Assembly: GCA_023398495.1 (NCBI GenBank)
Contig: JAEWSG010000170.1
Span: 1 to 6,357, forward strand
DNA: 6,357 nt
From: Bacillota bacterium
GTDB taxonomy: Bacteria > Bacillota > Clostridia > Acetivibrionales > Acetivibrionaceae
Direction: 5' to 3'
Positions within the stretch are counted from its first letter, which is position 1. The number at the start of each line of letters is the position of its first letter. Shown here one piece after another: positions 5,499 to 6,357 of the stretch. Position numbers and translations under genes: made by a program. Below the pieces are notes generated by a model. It was not told the DNA's origin, did not search any database, and saw only the letters and a program-made list of their open reading frames with translations.

Positions 5499-5545
5499 GT
5501 CAGCCCTATACTTTTCTTATGGATTAACGACATACTTTGGCTGAC
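5499..5545 (+). repeat. Inverted repeat with long loop
   Basis: GTCAGCC (5499-5505) and GGCTGAC (5539-5545) are perfect 7-bp inverted copies separated by 33 bases. They sit just after the small membrane peptide gene. There is no T-tract directly after the right arm, so it is not a standard intrinsic terminator. The right arm overlaps the near-copy of the promoter box at 5527-5542. It may be a weak transcript-end hairpin or a binding site. Confidence 0.35.
5527..5542 (+). promoter_or_regulatory. Near copy of the upstream promoter box; possible promoter of the DUF2130 gene
   Basis: ACGACATACTTTGGCT matches 14 of 16 bases of the box at 4861-4876 before the 145-residue gene. Its -7 part reads TACTTTGG, one mismatch from TAnnTTTG. 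It would give a leader of about 60 bases for the gene at 5608. No TTG lies at the right distance upstream. TACCTTTA at 5554-5561 is another one-mismatch candidate between it and the gene. Confidence 0.3.
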
Positions 5546-5607
5546 GAACTTATTACCTTTAACACCGCAATTTCAATAAATAAATATTAACCTAAATAAA
5601 TTAAGCT

Positions 5608-6357
5608 ATGAACGATATAGTATGCAAAGTTTGTGGAAACGTCATTAAAATAGGTGAGACTGATTATGCAGATATCCTTAAAAAAGTCAGGGATAACCAA
5701 TTTGCAAAAGAATTACAGGATCGCCTGGACATTGCCAACAAAGAAAAGGATAATGCTGTCAGGCTGGCTGAGGCTAACCTTAAAAATTCAATGCAGGAAG
5801 ATCTTGCAAAAAAAGAGCAGGAAATTGTAGAATTACGCTCACGAAGCGCACAAACACTCACTGAACAACTTTCTATAAAGGATGCTGAAATTGCCGAAAT
5901 GAAAGCAAAAATAGATAACGCTGAGCTTAATAAAGTGCTTACAGTAACTCAGGCAGTTCAAAAAATTGAGAAAGAAAGGGATGAACTGGCTAATGATCTT
6001 AAAATAAAAGATACAGAAAAACAATTGCTCGAAAAATCTTTAACTGAGAAATACTCTGGTGACTTAAAGACCCGGGATGAAATAATAAGGATGAAAGATG
6101 AGGAAATAGCCCGATACAAGGATTTTAAGCAAAAATTATCAGTTAAATTGTTAGGTGAGACCCTTGAAAAACATTGTGAAATTGAATTCGATAAATTGCG
6201 TGCAACCGCTTTTCCAAATGCCTATTTTGAAAAAGATAATGACTGTAAATCAGGAAGTAAAGGCGATTACATCTACAGGGAATCTGATCAGGATGGAAAT
6301 GAGATCATTTCAATAATGTTTGAAATGAAAAATGAAGGAGACGAGACTGGTAATAAG
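5608..6357 (+). CDS. DUF2130 domain protein, 3' end cut by window
   Basis: An open frame of 250 codons from the ATG at 5608 to the last base of the window with no stop; family members are usually about 400 residues, so roughly the last 40% is missing. Residues 1-15 hold a CxxC pair (C6, C9) in VCKVCGN, as in a zinc knuckle. Residues about 25-175 are charged heptad-like helix, a long coiled coil. From about 175 the conserved DUF2130 core begins: KLSVKLLGETLEKHCEIEF (176-194), AFPNAYFEKDND (201-212), GSKGDYIYRE (216-225) and SIMFEMKNE (235-243). D220 and the E239-M240-K241 triplet after a beta strand fit the D...ExK arrangement of PD-(D/E)XK nuclease folds, and E184/E191 could be additional ligands. 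A DNA-cleaving or DNA-binding role is inferred from this pattern and is not established for the family. The start codon follows an AT-rich leader without Shine-Dalgarno. Confidence 0.88.
   Translation, partial: MNDIVCKVCGNVIKIGETDYADILKKVRDNQFAKELQDRLDIANKEKDNAVRLAEANLKNSMQEDLAKKEQEIVELRSRSAQTLTEQLSIKDAEIAEMKAKIDNAELNKVLTVTQAVQKIEKERDELANDLKIKDTEKQLLEKSLTEKYSGDLKTRDEIIRMKDEEIARYKDFKQKLSVKLLGETLEKHCEIEFDKLRATAFPNAYFEKDNDCKSGSKGDYIYRESDQDGNEIISIMFEMKNEGDETGNK

Noticed and set aside
5664..6024. Minus-strand open frames antisense to the DUF2130 gene
   Set aside because: The + strand frame matches the DUF2130 core and coiled coil; the opposite frames are low-complexity Ser/Leu/Phe-rich products of it.
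1..6357. CRISPR array, tRNA, rRNA or insertion-sequence ends
   Set aside because: No regularly spaced repeats, cloverleaf-like segments, transposase motifs or long terminal inverted repeats were seen.

Overview
This window looks like a chromosomal or island segment from a member of the Bacteroidota. Three things point there. Several genes are preceded by the phylum's -7 promoter element TAnnTTTG. A-rich or AT-rich leaders stand in place of Shine-Dalgarno sequences before most starts. The recognisable protein subfamilies (agmatine-deiminase type with RDYMP and GGGLNC motifs, a glycosylase-like protein with FFYGRGRN, the FLxHPEGI C-terminal domain, DUF2130) are ones I associate with that phylum. 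I see no rRNA, tRNA, insertion sequence or CRISPR array.

Left part (1-2595, all + strand): the 3' end of a uracil-DNA-glycosylase-superfamily-like gene, cut by the window edge; a complete agmatine deiminase / peptidyl-arginine deiminase family gene (545-1423); and a complete ADP-ribosylglycohydrolase (DraG/ARH family) gene (1495-2595). The last two both belong to families that act on guanidino groups or their ADP-ribose adducts, which is suggestive but may be coincidence.

Middle (2598-3682): a small membrane-anchored protein with an HExxH zinc-protease-like motif lies on the minus strand, tail-to-tail with the glycohydrolase gene (2 bp apart). It is divergent from a von Willebrand factor A (vWA) gene with an intact MIDAS metal site. 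Between these divergent genes lies a perfect 14-bp palindrome that reads as a -7 element on both strands.

Right part (3706-6357, all + strand): a 372-residue protein with an unassigned N-terminal region, a four-cysteine zinc-site-like motif and a C-terminal FLNHPEGI domain; a 145-residue orphan; a 43-residue single-pass membrane peptide; and the first 250 residues of a DUF2130 protein with a CxxC start, a long coiled coil and a possible PD-(D/E)XK nuclease core, running off the window.

The vWA-to-DUF2130 run is the most plausible place for an undescribed system: a metal-dependent protein-binding module, a zinc-site/HTH-like protein, orphans and a nuclease-like protein in one direction. However, several internal promoter candidates suggest the genes can also be expressed separately. 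No function for the group can be proved from sequence alone.
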